Positions 1-9,717 of a stretch of DNA of 64,000 bases are shown here, piece after piece. The stretch's first letter is position 1; each line of letters opens with the position of its first letter. The stretch spans positions 40,588 through 104,587 of the forward strand of contig NZ_QUFI01000012.1 in assembly GCF_003478505.1 (NCBI RefSeq), read 5' to 3'. The notes under the pieces were generated by a model. The model saw only the letters and a list, made by a program, of their open reading frames with translations, was not told where the DNA came from and searched no databases. This DNA comes from Clostridium sp. AF27-2AA. Lineage in GTDB: Bacteria; Bacillota; Clostridia; Lachnospirales; Lachnospiraceae. A program made the translations under genes and the position numbers.

Positions 1-174
1 CTGCCCGGACAGCATCAGCATAATGCAGACCGCACCGCCGGTTCCAAGAGAACCGTCCACTGTTAGATCCGCAATATCCAGAATCCGGAATGTTAAATAC
101 ACGCCAATGGCCATGATACCCCAGATCAGTCCCTGTGCCACTGCGCCAGGCAGGGCATTTACCAAACTCATCAT
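1..174 (-). CDS. ABC transporter permease, N-terminal part (cut by window edge)
   Basis: Only the first 58 codons are inside the window. The protein starts MMSLVNALPGAVAQGLIWGI and continues with a hydrophobic stretch and the segment TFRILDIADLTVDGSLGTGG, typical of the permease of the uncharacterised/tryptophan-type (TrpXYZ-like) ABC importers that pair with COG2984 binding proteins. The start follows a GAGGAG ribosome site that straddles the stop codon of the upstream binding-protein gene, only 7 bp away, so the two are one operon. The ATPase gene would be expected beyond the window edge. The substrate cannot be told from the sequence. Confidence 0.85.
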   Translation of the reverse strand, partial: MMSLVNALPGAVAQGLIWGIMAIGVYLTFRILDIADLTVDGSLGTGGAVCIMLMLSGQ

Positions 175-181
175 ATCTCAA

Positions 182-1204
182 TTACTCCTCAATCGCAACG
201 TAATCATCCGGAACAGTAACGCCCAGTGCCTCGCAGATGGTCTTGTTGTATTTTTTGGTGAACTGCGGAGCGTATTCGATCGGCATCTCAGAAATGTTGG
301 ACTCACCGGTCAGGATCTTTGCTGCCATCTTACCAGTTGCTACGCCAAGGTCATAATAGCTGATGGAAAGGGTTGCTACGCCGCATCCGCTGCAGATGCC
401 TTCCTCACCTGCGATGATCGGTACACCGGCTGGCTGGCAGATGTTGTTGATGATCTCGGTATTTGCGGCAGCGGTATTGTCAGTCGGGATGTAGATAACA
501 TCAGAACTGTTTGCTGCATTGGTAACAATCGTTGCCAGATCATTAGAATCAGAGAATGCGTAGTATTCACAGGTATAGCCAAGCTTCTCCAGCTCTGCTT
601 TTACGGTATCTACCTGATACTGGGAGTTTGCTTCTGCGGAACAATATAACAGACCAACATTCTTTGCGTCCGGGAAGAGCTCCTTTAACATAGCAGCCTG
701 TTCATTTAACGGCGCAAGGTCCGCAGTACCGGAAATGTTACCGCCAACGGTTCCATTAAAATCGTCAATACCAAGTGCTACACCATACTCGGTAACTGCA
801 GTTCCGAGAACCGGAATGGTGTCCGTGCCAGCCTGTGCAGCCTGAAGGGCCGGTGTTGCGTTGGCCAGGATCAGATCTACATCTTCTGCAACAAAATTGT
901 TGATGATGGTAGAACAGGTATTGGAATCACCCTGTGCGTTCTGCTCATCAAAAGTAACCTGGTCTCCAAGGGCTTCGGTCAGGGCATCTTTAAAGCCCTC
1001 AGTAGCTGCATCCAGCGCTACATGCTGTACCAGCTGGCAGATACCAACCTTATAAGAAGCTCCATCTGCAGAAGTCTCTGCCTTTGTCCCGTCTGCGCTT
1101 TCAGCGGCAGTGGTGTCTGCAGTCTTACCAGAGCCACAGGCAGTCATGGATGCGGCCATCATTCCGGCCAGAATCAGCGCAAGTGCTTTTTTTGTCTTTT
1201 TCAT
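182..1204 (-). CDS. ABC transporter substrate-binding lipoprotein (COG2984/TrpX type)
   Basis: A 340-residue extracytoplasmic binding protein. It has a lysine-rich n-region, a short hydrophobic core and a lipobox ending at Cys23 (SMTAC), so it should be a lipid-anchored surface protein. After a low-complexity linker (about 24-50) comes the two-lobe fold of the ABC_sub_bind family: KVGICQLVQHVALDAATEGF near 52-71, DLILANATPALQA in the first lobe and DVIYIPTDNTAAAN in the second. It is first in an operon with the permease that follows. Members of this family bind tryptophan or other small amphipathic ligands; the ligand here is unknown. Confidence 0.88.
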   Translation of the reverse strand: MKKTKKALALILAGMMAASMTACGSGKTADTTAAESADGTKAETSADGASYKVGICQLVQHVALDAATEGFKDALTEALGDQVTFDEQNAQGDSNTCSTIINNFVAEDVDLILANATPALQAAQAGTDTIPVLGTAVTEYGVALGIDDFNGTVGGNISGTADLAPLNEQAAMLKELFPDAKNVGLLYCSAEANSQYQVDTVKAELEKLGYTCEYYAFSDSNDLATIVTNAANSSDVIYIPTDNTAAANTEIINNICQPAGVPIIAGEEGICSGCGVATLSISYYDLGVATGKMAAKILTGESNISEMPIEYAPQFTKKYNKTICEALGVTVPDDYVAIEE

Positions 1205-1263
1205 AATACAACTCTCCCTTTTTCTTATATTCTGATTTCATAGCAAAAGCTTGAACTTTTTCC

Positions 1264-1292
1264 ATCATACTACACTTTTATTACTCCGTCAA
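1264..1292 (-). promoter_or_regulatory. Promoter of the ABC importer operon
   Basis: On the minus strand TTGACG (1292-1287), a 17-bp spacer and TATGAT (1269-1264). The expected transcription start near 1257 gives a leader of about 50 nt before the lipoprotein start codon. Confidence 0.7.
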
Positions 1293-1372
1293 TTTAAAGC
1301 TTTAAATTCCTGCAAATTCAACGCATTAAAGTGATAAGGGCAGATTTATATAGGCCATAACTTATTAAGTAT

Positions 1373-1401
1373 TTGCGTTTTACATATATTTAACCTATAA
1401 T
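1373..1401 (+). promoter_or_regulatory. Promoter of citX-citG
   Basis: TTGCGT (1373-1378), 17-bp spacer, perfect TATAAT (1396-1401). The -35 box is weak (3 of 6), which would fit an activated promoter. The predicted start near 1408 leaves a leader of about 160 nt. Confidence 0.55.
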
Positions 1402-1570
1402 AATACCCGTAACAACTAAGTAGTGTTCTGAGATCCAATATAGCTTCTGTTTCAAAACCGATGGCTCTTAAATCCGATTTCTGCCAAATGATCGTGGAAT
1501 ATTTTGCCATACGGATGGAATATGGAGCTTTATTGGTATATAAAAAAATATTTATTCACAGGGGGATTTT

Positions 1571-2077
1571 ATGGAAGAAGTAAGTCTGCAGGAAATGCTT
1601 GCTGCCAGAGAGAGGCGCTGCTATCTGCAAACCCAGCTGCTGCATCAGTATAAAAAAAGCCTCATCAGCTTTACCTTAAACATTCCTGGACCAGTCAAAG
1701 TCCTGACGGATGTTCCGGAAGCATTTGCGAGCGGCTGTCAGAGAATCGAGACACTGTTAAAAGACCGTCTGGTTCTTATTCAGCATATGGAAACCATAAA
1801 AGAAAAAACAGGATATGAAGCCTTTTACAGCGTCGACGCGAATCCGGATTTTATAAAAGAGCTGATGGTCTCACTGGAAGATCAGGACCGGCTTGGCCGC
1901 CTGTTTGATATTGATGTACTCCGCCCGGACGGGAGCAAGGTCTCCAGAGAAGATATGGGAAGTGCGCCAAGAACCTGTCTGCTTTGCGGACAGCCGGCGC
2001 ATGTCTGCAGCCGAAGCCGCAGGCACAGCGTTGCAGAACTGACTGCAGAGATCGGTAAAATTTTAAGCGGATTATAA
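1571..2077 (+). CDS. citX: CitX, holo-citrate lyase synthase (apo-ACP phosphoribosyl-dephospho-CoA transferase)
   Basis: 168 residues, the usual CitX length. CitX transfers the 2'-(5''-phosphoribosyl)-3'-dephospho-CoA group onto the acyl carrier subunit (CitD) of citrate lyase. The family signature is visible near the C-terminus: R134-TCLLC, then C146 followed by SRSRRH. The start ATG follows the ribosome site AGGGGGATTTT. citG begins 31 bp downstream, and the pair makes and installs the prosthetic group. No citC, citD, citE or citF lies in the window, so the substrate lyase must be encoded elsewhere. Confidence 0.88.
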   Translation: MEEVSLQEMLAARERRCYLQTQLLHQYKKSLISFTLNIPGPVKVLTDVPEAFASGCQRIETLLKDRLVLIQHMETIKEKTGYEAFYSVDANPDFIKELMVSLEDQDRLGRLFDIDVLRPDGSKVSREDMGSAPRTCLLCGQPAHVCSRSRRHSVAELTAEIGKILSGL

Positions 2078-2108
2078 ATAAATTGGGGATGGGGAGGAAC
2101 TGGTATTT

Positions 2109-2963
2109 ATGATTTCATCTGTTTTTGCTGAGGAATGTGCCTATGCACTCATGGCTGAGGTAGGCGCTACCCCGAAACCTGGACTGGTAGACCGTCATGA
2201 CAGCGGCGCGCACACGGATATGGATTATGATACCTTTGCGGCCAGCACAACAGCAATTGTTCCATATCTGGCCCGTATGTTTGAGGCCGGATACACGTGG
2301 GAATCCAAAGATTTTAATGCACTGTTCGAAAGCATCCGTCCCATCGGTATTGAGGCGGAAAAGGCCATGTTTGCTGCCACAGATGGTGTGAATACACACA
2401 AAGGCATGATTTTTTCCATGGGAACCATTGCGGCGGCAGCAGGACTTTTTTACAAACGGCACGAAAAGTTTGACGCGGAAAAAATCCTGATGCTGGCCGG
2501 TTATCTCTGCCACGATGCCATGCGCAGGGATTTTCAGAAGATCGACCGCAAGAATCCACGGACAAACGGAGAACTTCTCTACCTGCGTTACAGTACCAAG
2601 GGAATCCGTGGAGAAGCCCAAAAGGGGTTTCCTTCCGTCCGCACGGTATCTCTGCCTAAGCTCCGCTCTGCTTTTTCCAGCGGGCAGACAGAAAATGAAG
2701 CCTACCTGAATACCTTACTCACCCTCATGGCGAATGTGGATGACACCAATGTTTTAAGCCGCACCAATATGGTAATACAGGGTCATGTCAAGTCAGAGGC
2801 CGCACAGCTCCTGAGAATAGGCGGAGCCTCCACTGCCCTGGGAATGGAGGCTCTGAAAAAGCTGAATCAGAAATTTATTCATATGAATGTCAGTCCGGGC
2901 GGCTGCGCTGATCTGCTGGCAGTCACGATCCTGCTCTATCGCCTGGAGCAGTCAGACAGATAA
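2109..2963 (+). CDS. citG: CitG, triphosphoribosyl-dephospho-CoA synthase
   Basis: 284 residues. CitG makes 2'-(5''-triphosphoribosyl)-3'-dephospho-CoA from ATP and dephospho-CoA, the precursor of the citrate lyase cofactor. Family motifs: ATPKPGLVDRHDSGAHTDMD at 20-39, GVNTHKGMIFSMG at 93-105 and a conserved DDTNVLSR segment. A GGGGAGGA ribosome site precedes the ATG. It is co-transcribed with citX. MdcB of malonate decarboxylase is a relative, but the citX neighbour favours citrate (or citramalate) lyase. Confidence 0.9.
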   Translation: MISSVFAEECAYALMAEVGATPKPGLVDRHDSGAHTDMDYDTFAASTTAIVPYLARMFEAGYTWESKDFNALFESIRPIGIEAEKAMFAATDGVNTHKGMIFSMGTIAAAAGLFYKRHEKFDAEKILMLAGYLCHDAMRRDFQKIDRKNPRTNGELLYLRYSTKGIRGEAQKGFPSVRTVSLPKLRSAFSSGQTENEAYLNTLLTLMANVDDTNVLSRTNMVIQGHVKSEAAQLLRIGGASTALGMEALKKLNQKFIHMNVSPGGCADLLAVTILLYRLEQSDR

Positions 2964-2998
2964 TGGTATATGGCATTGGGTATCTGTCTGGATCCAGC

Positions 2999-3988
2999 CT
3001 ACAACAGTTCCCGGTAAACCCGGAGTACATTGTCATGGAACACGGCTTCAATCTCTCCAGTAGTAAAGCCTTCCCGGCTCATCACATCGGCCAGAAGCTG
3101 CATACCAGAGCAGTCCTTCATATCTGTTGCGGTATCAATACCGTCAAAGTCAGAGCCAAGACCGATACAGCCGATGCCACCGACCTGTTTCATATGTTTC
3201 ATATGAGCCACCATGTCGCTGCAGAGTCCATGCAGCGGCATTTTTTTATCTGCATCCTTCAGGAATGGGGCGTAGTAATTGATTCCGGCTACTCCACCAC
3301 GCTCTGCAAGGGCACGGATCATCTCATCCGTCAGATTGCGTGGATGACGCGCGAGCGCGCGGGCATTGGAATGGCTTGCCACAAAAGGCTTTTTCGTGTA
3401 GTGAAATACATCACGGATCCCGGCATCATTTAAATGGGAAATATCAATGATCATGCCAATCCGTTCCATTTCCTGTACAAAGGCAATGCCGGTTTCTGTC
3501 AGGCCATGCTCCGTATCCGGCACAGATCTGGCTGGCGAAACACTCTCGTCCTTCCCATTTGGGAACCCAAGTTCATTGGGAAAATTCCAGGTAATGGTCA
3601 TCATCCTGGCACCCAGGCGGTAAAAATCACGCAGGCAGGACAGATCCCCTTTGCAAATCCCGCCCTCTTCCAGAGTCAGCATAGCCGACATTTTTCCGGC
3701 CTTCTGGTTTTCTTCTATATCTTCCCAGCGTTTTACGATTCCAATGCGGTCAGAATACGGTTCTAGCTCGTTATAAAACAGATCAACCAGCTTCATGGCA
3801 TAGTGAAATGGGTCTGCTGTCTTTCCCAGATGCACAAACATGGCAAAATTCTGCAAAAGATAATCCCCTTTCTGCATCCTGTTTAAATCTATATGCAGAT
3901 GATTTTCCAGAATGGATGCCTCTTCCCCGCGCTCTCTGGCATGCAAAAGCTCGGATATGGTGTCACAGTGCATATCTACAACCTTCAT
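2999..3988 (-). CDS. Membrane dipeptidase family protein (peptidase M19)
   Basis: 329 residues from the chosen start. Metallodipeptidase of the renal dipeptidase family: HxD metal ligands at H7 and D9 (VDMHCDT), the bridging glutamate in TLEEGG, histidines in IDISHLND and FVASHSNARAL, and GLGSDFDGID near the C-terminus. The start MKVVDMHC is chosen because GGGAGGAG lies 6 nt upstream; an earlier in-frame ATG (4015) has no such site and falls in the terminator of mgsA. The gene converges with citG with 35 bp between stops. Bacterial members cleave dipeptides, often with D-residues; the substrate is not predicted. Confidence 0.9.
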   Translation of the reverse strand: MKVVDMHCDTISELLHARERGEEASILENHLHIDLNRMQKGDYLLQNFAMFVHLGKTADPFHYAMKLVDLFYNELEPYSDRIGIVKRWEDIEENQKAGKMSAMLTLEEGGICKGDLSCLRDFYRLGARMMTITWNFPNELGFPNGKDESVSPARSVPDTEHGLTETGIAFVQEMERIGMIIDISHLNDAGIRDVFHYTKKPFVASHSNARALARHPRNLTDEMIRALAERGGVAGINYYAPFLKDADKKMPLHGLCSDMVAHMKHMKQVGGIGCIGLGSDFDGIDTATDMKDCSGMQLLADVMSREGFTTGEIEAVFHDNVLRVYRELL

Positions 3989-4012
3989 ACTAAATCTCCT
4001 CCCTGATAAATA

Positions 4013-4046
4013 CATGAAAATTGAGACCGGCAGGCTACCGGTCTCA
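4013..4046 (-). terminator. Rho-independent terminator after mgsA
   Basis: Minus strand: TGAGACCGG, a 7-nt loop, CCGGTCTCA (4046-4022), a perfect 9-bp stem followed by AATTTTC. It separates mgsA from the dipeptidase gene. Confidence 0.75.
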
Positions 4047-4060
4047 GTCTTTCCGGCAGA

Positions 4061-4531
4061 TTATAAAGTCTCTGCCCGTTCTTCAATATTCCGTTTGAAA
4101 TTAATAACTTCATGCTGGTAATCGCTGTTCATGAAACAGGATGTGATCATGAAGTCCGCGGTGGCCTTATTAACCGCCATAGGAATGTCGTAGACCTGCG
4201 CGATGCGCATCAGGGCCTTCACATCCGGATCGTGAGGCTGTGCCGTCAGCGGATCGGAAAAGAATACTACAAAGTCGATCACGCCTTCTACGATCTTGGC
4301 TCCGATCTGCTGGTCGCCACCGAGAGGGCCGCTGTTATAGCCTTTCACGGTAAGGCCGGTCTGGTCTGTGATCATGCGGGCTGTCGTGCCGGTACCGTAA
4401 AGATTATGCTTCTCCAGTTCCGGTTTATGTTCTTTGCACCACGCGATCAGCTTTGCTTTTTCGTTGTCGTGAGCGATCAGTGCAATGTTCTTTTTGCCGC
4501 CAATAGTAAATGTAATGTATTCCTGAGACAT
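4061..4531 (-). CDS. mgsA: Methylglyoxal synthase
   Basis: 156 residues. Converts dihydroxyacetone phosphate to methylglyoxal and phosphate, a bypass that relieves sugar-phosphate stress. Motifs: IALIAHDNEK with His21, the phosphate-binding YGTGTT at 45-50, NSGPLGGDQQIGA with the catalytic Asp73, and FFSDPLTAQPHDPD (91-103) with His100 and Asp103. These match the E. coli active-site residues. An AAGGAGG site precedes the ATG. It sits alone between the engB terminator and its own terminator. Confidence 0.95.
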   Translation of the reverse strand: MSQEYITFTIGGKKNIALIAHDNEKAKLIAWCKEHKPELEKHNLYGTGTTARMITDQTGLTVKGYNSGPLGGDQQIGAKIVEGVIDFVVFFSDPLTAQPHDPDVKALMRIAQVYDIPMAVNKATADFMITSCFMNSDYQHEVINFKRNIEERAETL

Positions 4532-4621
4532 ATAACAGATCCTCCTTACTCTTTCTTCATAGAATGTATAGAATAATTACAACGTATCACACATATTAAA
4601 AAGACTCAAGTGAAATCTTCG

Positions 4622-4647
4622 TAAAATCTGTCTGATGCTACTCAGAC
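4622..4647 (-). terminator. Weak terminator at the end of the tig-engB operon
   Basis: Minus strand GTCTGA, a 6-nt loop, TCAGAC (4647-4630), followed by AGATTTTAC. The stem is short and its left arm overlaps the last engB codons. Confidence 0.4.
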
Positions 4648-5249
4648 TCTGTCATTTTCGGAGCCGGATTCTGCAAAGACTCAATGAGCGCCCAGATTTC
4701 ATCTCTTCCCTGCTTGGTCTCTGCAGAGAATGGAATCAGAACATCTTCTTTTTCCAGGCCAAGACCTTCCCGAACCATCTTCACATGCTTCTGGATCTGG
4801 CTGCGTTTTAATTTGTCCAGCTTGGTGGCAATGATAACCGGCTTGTAGCCATTGGATACGATCCAGTCATACATCATCTTGTCATTGGCAGACGGATCGT
4901 GGCGGATATCAATGAGAAGGAAGATACATTTGAGCATCTTCGATTTTTTTAAATACCGCTCGATCATTTTGCCCCATTTTGCCTTGACTTCCACCGATAC
5001 TTTTGCATATCCATAGCCCGGAAGATCAACAAAATACAGATCATCATTTACATTGTAAAAGTTGATGGTCTGGGTCTTGCCAGGCTGTGAGGAAGTCCTC
5101 GCCAGCGCACGGCGGTTTAACAGGCCATTGATCAGGGAAGATTTTCCTACGTTGGACTTCCCGGCAAAAGCAAACTCAGGCAGCAGATTTTCCGGCAGTG
5201 TGCTGGTAATGCCGCAGACCGTCTCCAGTTCCGCTTTTCTAATAATCAT
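4638..5249 (-). CDS. engB: Ribosome biogenesis GTPase EngB (YsxC/YihA)
   Basis: 203 residues. Circularly ordered TRAFAC GTPase needed for late assembly of the large ribosomal subunit. G1 GKSNVGKSS at 30-38, G2 region around TQTINFYN, G3 DLPG at 75-78 (DLPGYGYAKVS is the EngB signature) and G4 TKLD at 142-145 are all intact. It follows lon by 21 bp, the common Firmicutes order lon-engB, and is probably the last gene of the protease operon. A GAGGAAGAACG site precedes the ATG. Confidence 0.95.
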   Translation of the reverse strand: MIIRKAELETVCGITSTLPENLLPEFAFAGKSNVGKSSLINGLLNRRALARTSSQPGKTQTINFYNVNDDLYFVDLPGYGYAKVSVEVKAKWGKMIERYLKKSKMLKCIFLLIDIRHDPSANDKMMYDWIVSNGYKPVIIATKLDKLKRSQIQKHVKMVREGLGLEKEDVLIPFSAETKQGRDEIWALIESLQNPAPKMTESE

Positions 5250-5270
5250 CGTTCTTCCTCACTTTTCCTT

Positions 5271-7583
5271 TTATGCAAGTGCTGCAGCCAGCACATCTTC
5301 CATGCTCTTCATGTAGAGAATGGTTAAGCCCTTTGTGATCTCTTTGGAAAGCTCCGCAATGTCCGCCCGGTTCTTCTCCGGCACCAGAACGGTCTCCATA
5401 TGAGCCATCTTCGCAGCCAGGATTTTCTCTTTCAGGCCGCCAATCGGAAGCACGCGGCCCCGCAGCGTGATTTCGCCGGTCATGGCTACTTTGGCCAGGA
5501 CCTTACGGTTTACCACAGCAGAGAACATGGCTGTAGCCATTGTAATTCCGGCAGACGGGCCATCCTTCGGCACAGCTCCCTCTGGAGTATGAATGTGGAT
5601 ATCATTCTTTGCAAAATAATCATCCGGAACATCATACTGCGGACAGATGGAACGGACATAGGTCAGTGCCGTCATGGCGGATTCCTTCATGACATCGCCC
5701 ATCTGGCCGGTCAGCTTTAACTCGCCTTTTCCCGGCATCACATTTACCTCAATCTGTAGTGTATCACCGCCGACACTGGTCCATGCAAGACCGCGCACAA
5801 TACCTACCTGATCTTCCTCATTGGCGTCTTCGAAGGTGATTTTTTCTTTACCAAGGTACTTTTCCAGATTGGATTCCGTTACCCGGATATGCGTTTTTTT
5901 ATGCTCCAGATACTCTCTTGCGGATTTGCGGCAGATTTCTCCGATACGGCGTTCCAGGTTGCGGACACCAGCTTCACGGGTATAATTGTGGATGATTTTT
6001 TTCAGTGCAGAGTCAGAAATCACAAGCTGATCTTTCTTTAAACCATTGCGGTCCTTCTGCTTCTCCACCAGATAATTGCGGGCAATGTGGAATTTCTCAT
6101 TTTCTGTATAACTGTTGACTTCAATGACCTCCATACGGTCTAACAGCGGTCCCGGAATGGTCTGGGTCGTGTTGGCTGTCGCAATAAACAGAACGTTGGA
6201 CAAATCGATTGGAAGTTCTACATAGTGGTCACGGAACTTTACGTTCTGCTCTCCGTCCAGAACCTCCAGCAGCGCAGAGGAGGTATCTCCCTTGTAATCA
6301 CTGCTGACCTTATCGATTTCATCCAAAAGCATCAGCGGGTTGGAAACGCCTGCCTGACGCAGTCCATCTACAAGACGGCCCGGCATAGCCCCCACATAGG
6401 TTTTTCTGTGTCCGCGAATTTCCGCTTCGTCATGGACGCCTCCCAGACTGATCCGAACATACCTTTTATTCAGGGCGCGGGCTACGGAACGGGCAATGGA
6501 TGTCTTACCGGTTCCAGGAGGGCCCACAAGGCAAATAATCGGGCTGTTGCCTTTTTTGGCAAGGACACGCACAGCCAGATATTCGAGAACGCGCTCTTTC
6601 ACCTGCTCCAGGCCGTAGTGATCCTCTTCCAGAATCTGTTTGGCGTGCTTGATGTCATTATTGTCTTTGGATGTTTTATTCCACGGAAGTTCCAGAAGCG
6701 TTTCAATGTAGGTACGGATGACATTACTCTCCTGACCACCGCCAGGCATGCCTTTTAAGCGGTCAATCTCCTTCTGAAGTTTCTCTTTTACTTCCTTATC
6801 GGCTTTTAAGGAAGCAAGCTGCTTTTCATATTCATCCGTATCCGAAAGCAGATCCTCGCCAAGTTCCTCGCGGATTACCTTCATCTGCTCCCGTAAAATA
6901 TAATCCTTCTGATTTTTATCAATATTTTCTTTTACTTTTTCCTGCAGTTCCCGGTGAATTTGGGATACTTCAATCTCATGGATCAGGTTGGTAAGCAGCA
7001 CCTCATACTGACCGGCCAGGGTTGCCTCCTCCAGATAGCTCTGGCGGATCCGGTAATCCCACGGCAGTTCGCTGGCCATCTGAAGCATTAAGGACTCCAG
7101 ATCCTCACAAACCATCAGGCCCGGCAGACTCTCTTTGCTGAATTTCGGATGCTGGCGTCCGTAGGATTCCAGCTTTTCCTTCAGGATGCGGGACATCGCC
7201 TCGGCCGCAGCGCCATCCACATCTGCTTCCTGCTCACTGGTGAGAAGCACTTCCCCGATCAGAGCCGGCTCTGTGCTGTCCAGATCCAGAAGCTCTGCGC
7301 GCTCCTGGCCCTCTGCCATCACGCGGACTATGCCGCCTGGCATCTTCACCAGCTGCTTTATGTAAGAAACGGTACCGATATGATAGAGCTGTTCCAGAGA
7401 CGGATCCTGGATTTCTGGGTCCTTCTGGGCTACCAGACAGACTCTCTGGTCACTGACCATGGCCTTCTCTACAGCCGCAATGGATTTCTTGCGGCTGATA
7501 TCAAAGCTGATGGTCATCTCCGGAAGCATGGTAAGTCCGCGGAGTGCTATGACCGGCATCGTTATAATCTTTGTATCTTCCAT
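5271..7583 (-). CDS. lon: ATP-dependent protease LonA
   Basis: 770 residues, full length. Domains: N-terminal substrate-binding LON domain (about 8-200), coiled segment (210-290), AAA+ module with Walker A GPPGTGKT at 354-361 and Walker [10 protein letters not shown], and C-terminal protease domain with the Ser-Lys dyad: PKDGPSAG (Ser677) and GGLKEK (Lys720). Degrades misfolded and regulatory proteins in the cytosol. An AGGAGG ribosome site precedes the ATG. It is downstream of clpX across a hairpin, so it may have reduced read-through or its own control. Confidence 0.97.
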   Translation of the reverse strand: MEDTKIITMPVIALRGLTMLPEMTISFDISRKKSIAAVEKAMVSDQRVCLVAQKDPEIQDPSLEQLYHIGTVSYIKQLVKMPGGIVRVMAEGQERAELLDLDSTEPALIGEVLLTSEQEADVDGAAAEAMSRILKEKLESYGRQHPKFSKESLPGLMVCEDLESLMLQMASELPWDYRIRQSYLEEATLAGQYEVLLTNLIHEIEVSQIHRELQEKVKENIDKNQKDYILREQMKVIREELGEDLLSDTDEYEKQLASLKADKEVKEKLQKEIDRLKGMPGGGQESNVIRTYIETLLELPWNKTSKDNNDIKHAKQILEEDHYGLEQVKERVLEYLAVRVLAKKGNSPIICLVGPPGTGKTSIARSVARALNKRYVRISLGGVHDEAEIRGHRKTYVGAMPGRLVDGLRQAGVSNPLMLLDEIDKVSSDYKGDTSSALLEVLDGEQNVKFRDHYVELPIDLSNVLFIATANTTQTIPGPLLDRMEVIEVNSYTENEKFHIARNYLVEKQKDRNGLKKDQLVISDSALKKIIHNYTREAGVRNLERRIGEICRKSAREYLEHKKTHIRVTESNLEKYLGKEKITFEDANEEDQVGIVRGLAWTSVGGDTLQIEVNVMPGKGELKLTGQMGDVMKESAMTALTYVRSICPQYDVPDDYFAKNDIHIHTPEGAVPKDGPSAGITMATAMFSAVVNRKVLAKVAMTGEITLRGRVLPIGGLKEKILAAKMAHMETVLVPEKNRADIAELSKEITKGLTILYMKSMEDVLAAALA

Positions 7584-7619
7584 CAGGTTCCTCCTAAAAA
7601 ATATGAACAGACTGAAATA

Positions 7620-7648
7620 GAAAATGGGAGCTATAAGCTCCCATTTTC
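7620..7648 (-). terminator. Hairpin between clpX and lon
   Basis: An 11-bp inverted repeat, AAAATGGGAGC, TATAA, GCTCCCATTTT (7621-7647). The A/T arms give a run of T on either strand, so it could terminate or attenuate transcription between clpX and lon. No convincing lon promoter was seen between the hairpin and the lon start. Confidence 0.65.
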
Positions 7649-7660
7649 CTGCTCCGGCGT

Positions 7661-8968
7661 TTATGCGATCTCGCCGGATGTTTCTTTCTTCAGTCTCTGG
7701 GAGAGTGTTTTGCGCGGCACAGCCGTATCCCGGTATACCAGCTCCGGCTCTCCTGTTTTGTCTACGACATCCCTGGTAATGGTGCAGATGCCGATATTAT
7801 TGTCAGACGGGATCTCATACATCAGATCCATCATGACGGATTCCAGAATAGAACGAAGTCCTCTGGCTCCGGTTTTTCTCTCTACCGCAAGCTTTGCAAC
7901 CTCTTCAATGGCTTCCGGGGTAAATTCCAGTTTAACGCCATCCAGCTCAAACAGCTTCTGATACTGCTTGGTCAGGGCATTCTTCGGCTCGGTCAGGATC
8001 CGGCTTAAGGAATGCACATCGAGAAGGTCCAGGGAAACCGTTACAGGTACACGGCCGATAAACTCCGGGATCAGGCCGAATTTCACAAGATCGTGCGGTT
8101 CTACCTGGCGTAAGAGCTCATCGATGTCGGTTTTATTCTTGTCTAAGACCTCTGCGTTAAATCCAATAGAGCCGGCGCTTAAGCGGCTCTCGATGATGTG
8201 CTCCAGACCATCAAACGCTCCTCCGCAGATAAACAGAATATTGGTTGTATCGATCTGCAGAAGCTCCTGATGCGGATGCTTTCTTCCTCCCTGCGGCGGC
8301 ACACTGGCTACGGTTCCCTCGAGGATTTTTAAAAGTGCCTGCTGGACACCCTCACCGGATACATCACGGGTGATAGATACGTTCTCAGATTTCTTCGTGA
8401 TCTTATCAATCTCATCCACGTAGATAATACCATACTCCGCCTTGCTGATATCGTAATCTGCCGCCTGGATCAGCTTTAAGAGAATATTCTCAACATCCTC
8501 ACCTACATAACCGGCCTCAGTCAGCGCGGTTGCATCCGCGATGGCAAATGGTACATTTAAGATTTTGGCCAGAGTCTGCGCCAGATAAGTCTTACCGGAA
8601 CCAGTCGGTCCCAGCATAAGAATATTGCTCTTCTGCACGTCCACATCACTGCCTGCACCGGAGGTGATACGTTTGTAGTGGTTGTAAACCGCTACAGACA
8701 GTACCTTCTTGGCTGCATCCTGTCCAATGACATACTCGTCCAGAAATGCCTTGATCTCCTTCGGCTTTAACAGGTTAATGCCAGCTAACGGAGATACCGG
8801 CTCCTTCTCTTCCTCCTCTTCCAGCTCCTCCGCGAGGATTTCTCCGCAGAGTTCAATACATTCGTCACAGATAAATACATTTTTGGAACCGGCAATCAGT
8901 TTTCTTACCTGATCCTGGGTCTTTCCGCAGAAAGAGCATCTGACCCTGTCATCTGTTCTTGTCGGCAT
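7661..8968 (-). CDS. clpX: ATP-dependent Clp protease ATP-binding subunit ClpX
   Basis: 435 residues. AAA+ unfoldase that recognises substrates and feeds them to ClpP. N-terminal zinc-binding domain with Cys11, Cys14, Cys34 and Cys37; an acidic linker (about 46-56); Walker A GPTGSGKT at 120-127; Walker [11 protein letters not shown]; sensor and pore motifs including GYVGEDVE; the IGF-type loop region. It follows clpP by 54 bp, the canonical order. Start chosen at MPTRTDD, where the zinc-finger domain begins. Confidence 0.97.
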   Translation of the reverse strand: MPTRTDDRVRCSFCGKTQDQVRKLIAGSKNVFICDECIELCGEILAEELEEEEEKEPVSPLAGINLLKPKEIKAFLDEYVIGQDAAKKVLSVAVYNHYKRITSGAGSDVDVQKSNILMLGPTGSGKTYLAQTLAKILNVPFAIADATALTEAGYVGEDVENILLKLIQAADYDISKAEYGIIYVDEIDKITKKSENVSITRDVSGEGVQQALLKILEGTVASVPPQGGRKHPHQELLQIDTTNILFICGGAFDGLEHIIESRLSAGSIGFNAEVLDKNKTDIDELLRQVEPHDLVKFGLIPEFIGRVPVTVSLDLLDVHSLSRILTEPKNALTKQYQKLFELDGVKLEFTPEAIEEVAKLAVERKTGARGLRSILESVMMDLMYEIPSDNNIGICTITRDVVDKTGEPELVYRDTAVPRKTLSQRLKKETSGEIA

Positions 8969-9022
8969 AAAATAACACCTTGTCCTTTCCTGGTTGTAAG
9001 AATTCTTGAGCGTAAGGCAGCC

Positions 9023-9604
9023 TTAGTGCTTTGCGATCACCTGGTCGATCAAGCCATATTTTAAGGCTTCTTCCGCGGTCATGTAATTGTCGCGTTCCGT
9101 ATCGCGGCAGATGACCTCGTAGGGCTGACCGGTATTGGCTGCAAGAATCTCATTTAATTTCTTTTTGGTCTGCAGGATTTTCTCAGCAACGATCTGAATC
9201 TCGGTTGCCTGACCCTGAGCACCACCAGACGGCTGGTGGATCATAACCTCTGCATTCGGAAGCGCGAAGCGTTTGCCCTTTGCGCCGCCGGCCAGAAGAA
9301 ATGCACCCATGCTGGCTGCCATACCGATGCACACGGTAGATACATCGCATTTGATGTAATTCATGGTATCGTAGATGGCCATGCCGGCAGTCACGGATCC
9401 GCCCGGACTGTTGATGTATAAGTTAATATCCTTGCCTGGGTCCTCAGACTCCAGGAACAGAAGCTGAGCTACGATCAGGCTTGCGGAAACGTCAGTTACT
9501 TCTTCCCCAAGGAAAATAATTCTCTCTTTTAACAAGCGGGAATAGATATCGTAGGAGCGTTCTCCTCTGCTGGTCTGTTCAATTACATAAGGTACCAATG
9601 CCAT
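9023..9604 (-). CDS. clpP: ATP-dependent Clp protease proteolytic subunit ClpP
   Basis: 193 residues, the normal length. Serine protease that assembles into a tetradecameric barrel and works with ClpX. Catalytic triad Ser98 (GMAASMGA), His123 (MIHQPSGG) and Asp172 (RDTERDNYM) is intact, as is the SPGGSV loop at 66-71. A CAGGAGGATCTGACG ribosome site precedes the ATG. It lies between tig and clpX. Confidence 0.97.
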   Translation of the reverse strand: MALVPYVIEQTSRGERSYDIYSRLLKERIIFLGEEVTDVSASLIVAQLLFLESEDPGKDINLYINSPGGSVTAGMAIYDTMNYIKCDVSTVCIGMAASMGAFLLAGGAKGKRFALPNAEVMIHQPSGGAQGQATEIQIVAEKILQTKKKLNEILAANTGQPYEVICRDTERDNYMTAEEALKYGLIDQVIAKH

Positions 9605-9646
9605 CGTCAGATCCTCCTGTCTTTCATTACTGTCTTTTGCAATGAT

Positions 9647-9683
9647 AGGTGCAGACTCCAGGTCTGGCCCGAAATCTGCACCT
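9647..9683 (-). other. Hairpin in the tig-clpP spacer
   Basis: Perfect 9-bp stem AGGTGCAGA (9647-9655) with TCTGCACCT (9675-9683), and a 4-bp inner stem CCAG/CTGG in the 19-nt loop. There is no T-tract, so it is more likely an mRNA processing or stability element than a terminator. It lies in the 113-bp gap between the tig stop and the clpP start. Confidence 0.5.
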
Positions 9684-9717
9684 AGTCATAGTGTTAGTAT
9701 TCCTATACTGGAAAATA

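Larger units (their letters stand above)
1205..1570. other. Divergent intergenic region, 366 bp
   Basis: AT-rich spacer between the ABC importer operon (leftward) and citX (rightward). It holds one good sigma-A type promoter for each direction, listed separately. The rightward transcript would carry a leader of about 160 nt before citX; no riboswitch consensus, strong hairpin with T-tract, or small ORF with a convincing ribosome site was recognised in it. Confidence 0.6.

Noticed and set aside
1408..1570. Riboswitch in the citX leader
   Set aside because: The 160-nt leader showed no known riboswitch consensus and no terminator or antiterminator pair.
2964..2998. Terminator between citG and the dipeptidase gene
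   Set aside because: Only a short CTGGATCCAG palindrome is present, with no T-run on either strand.
7149..7961. 270-codon plus-strand frame across the lon start and clpX end
   Set aside because: It is antisense to two certain genes, spans the hairpin between them, and has no ribosome site or family-like sequence.
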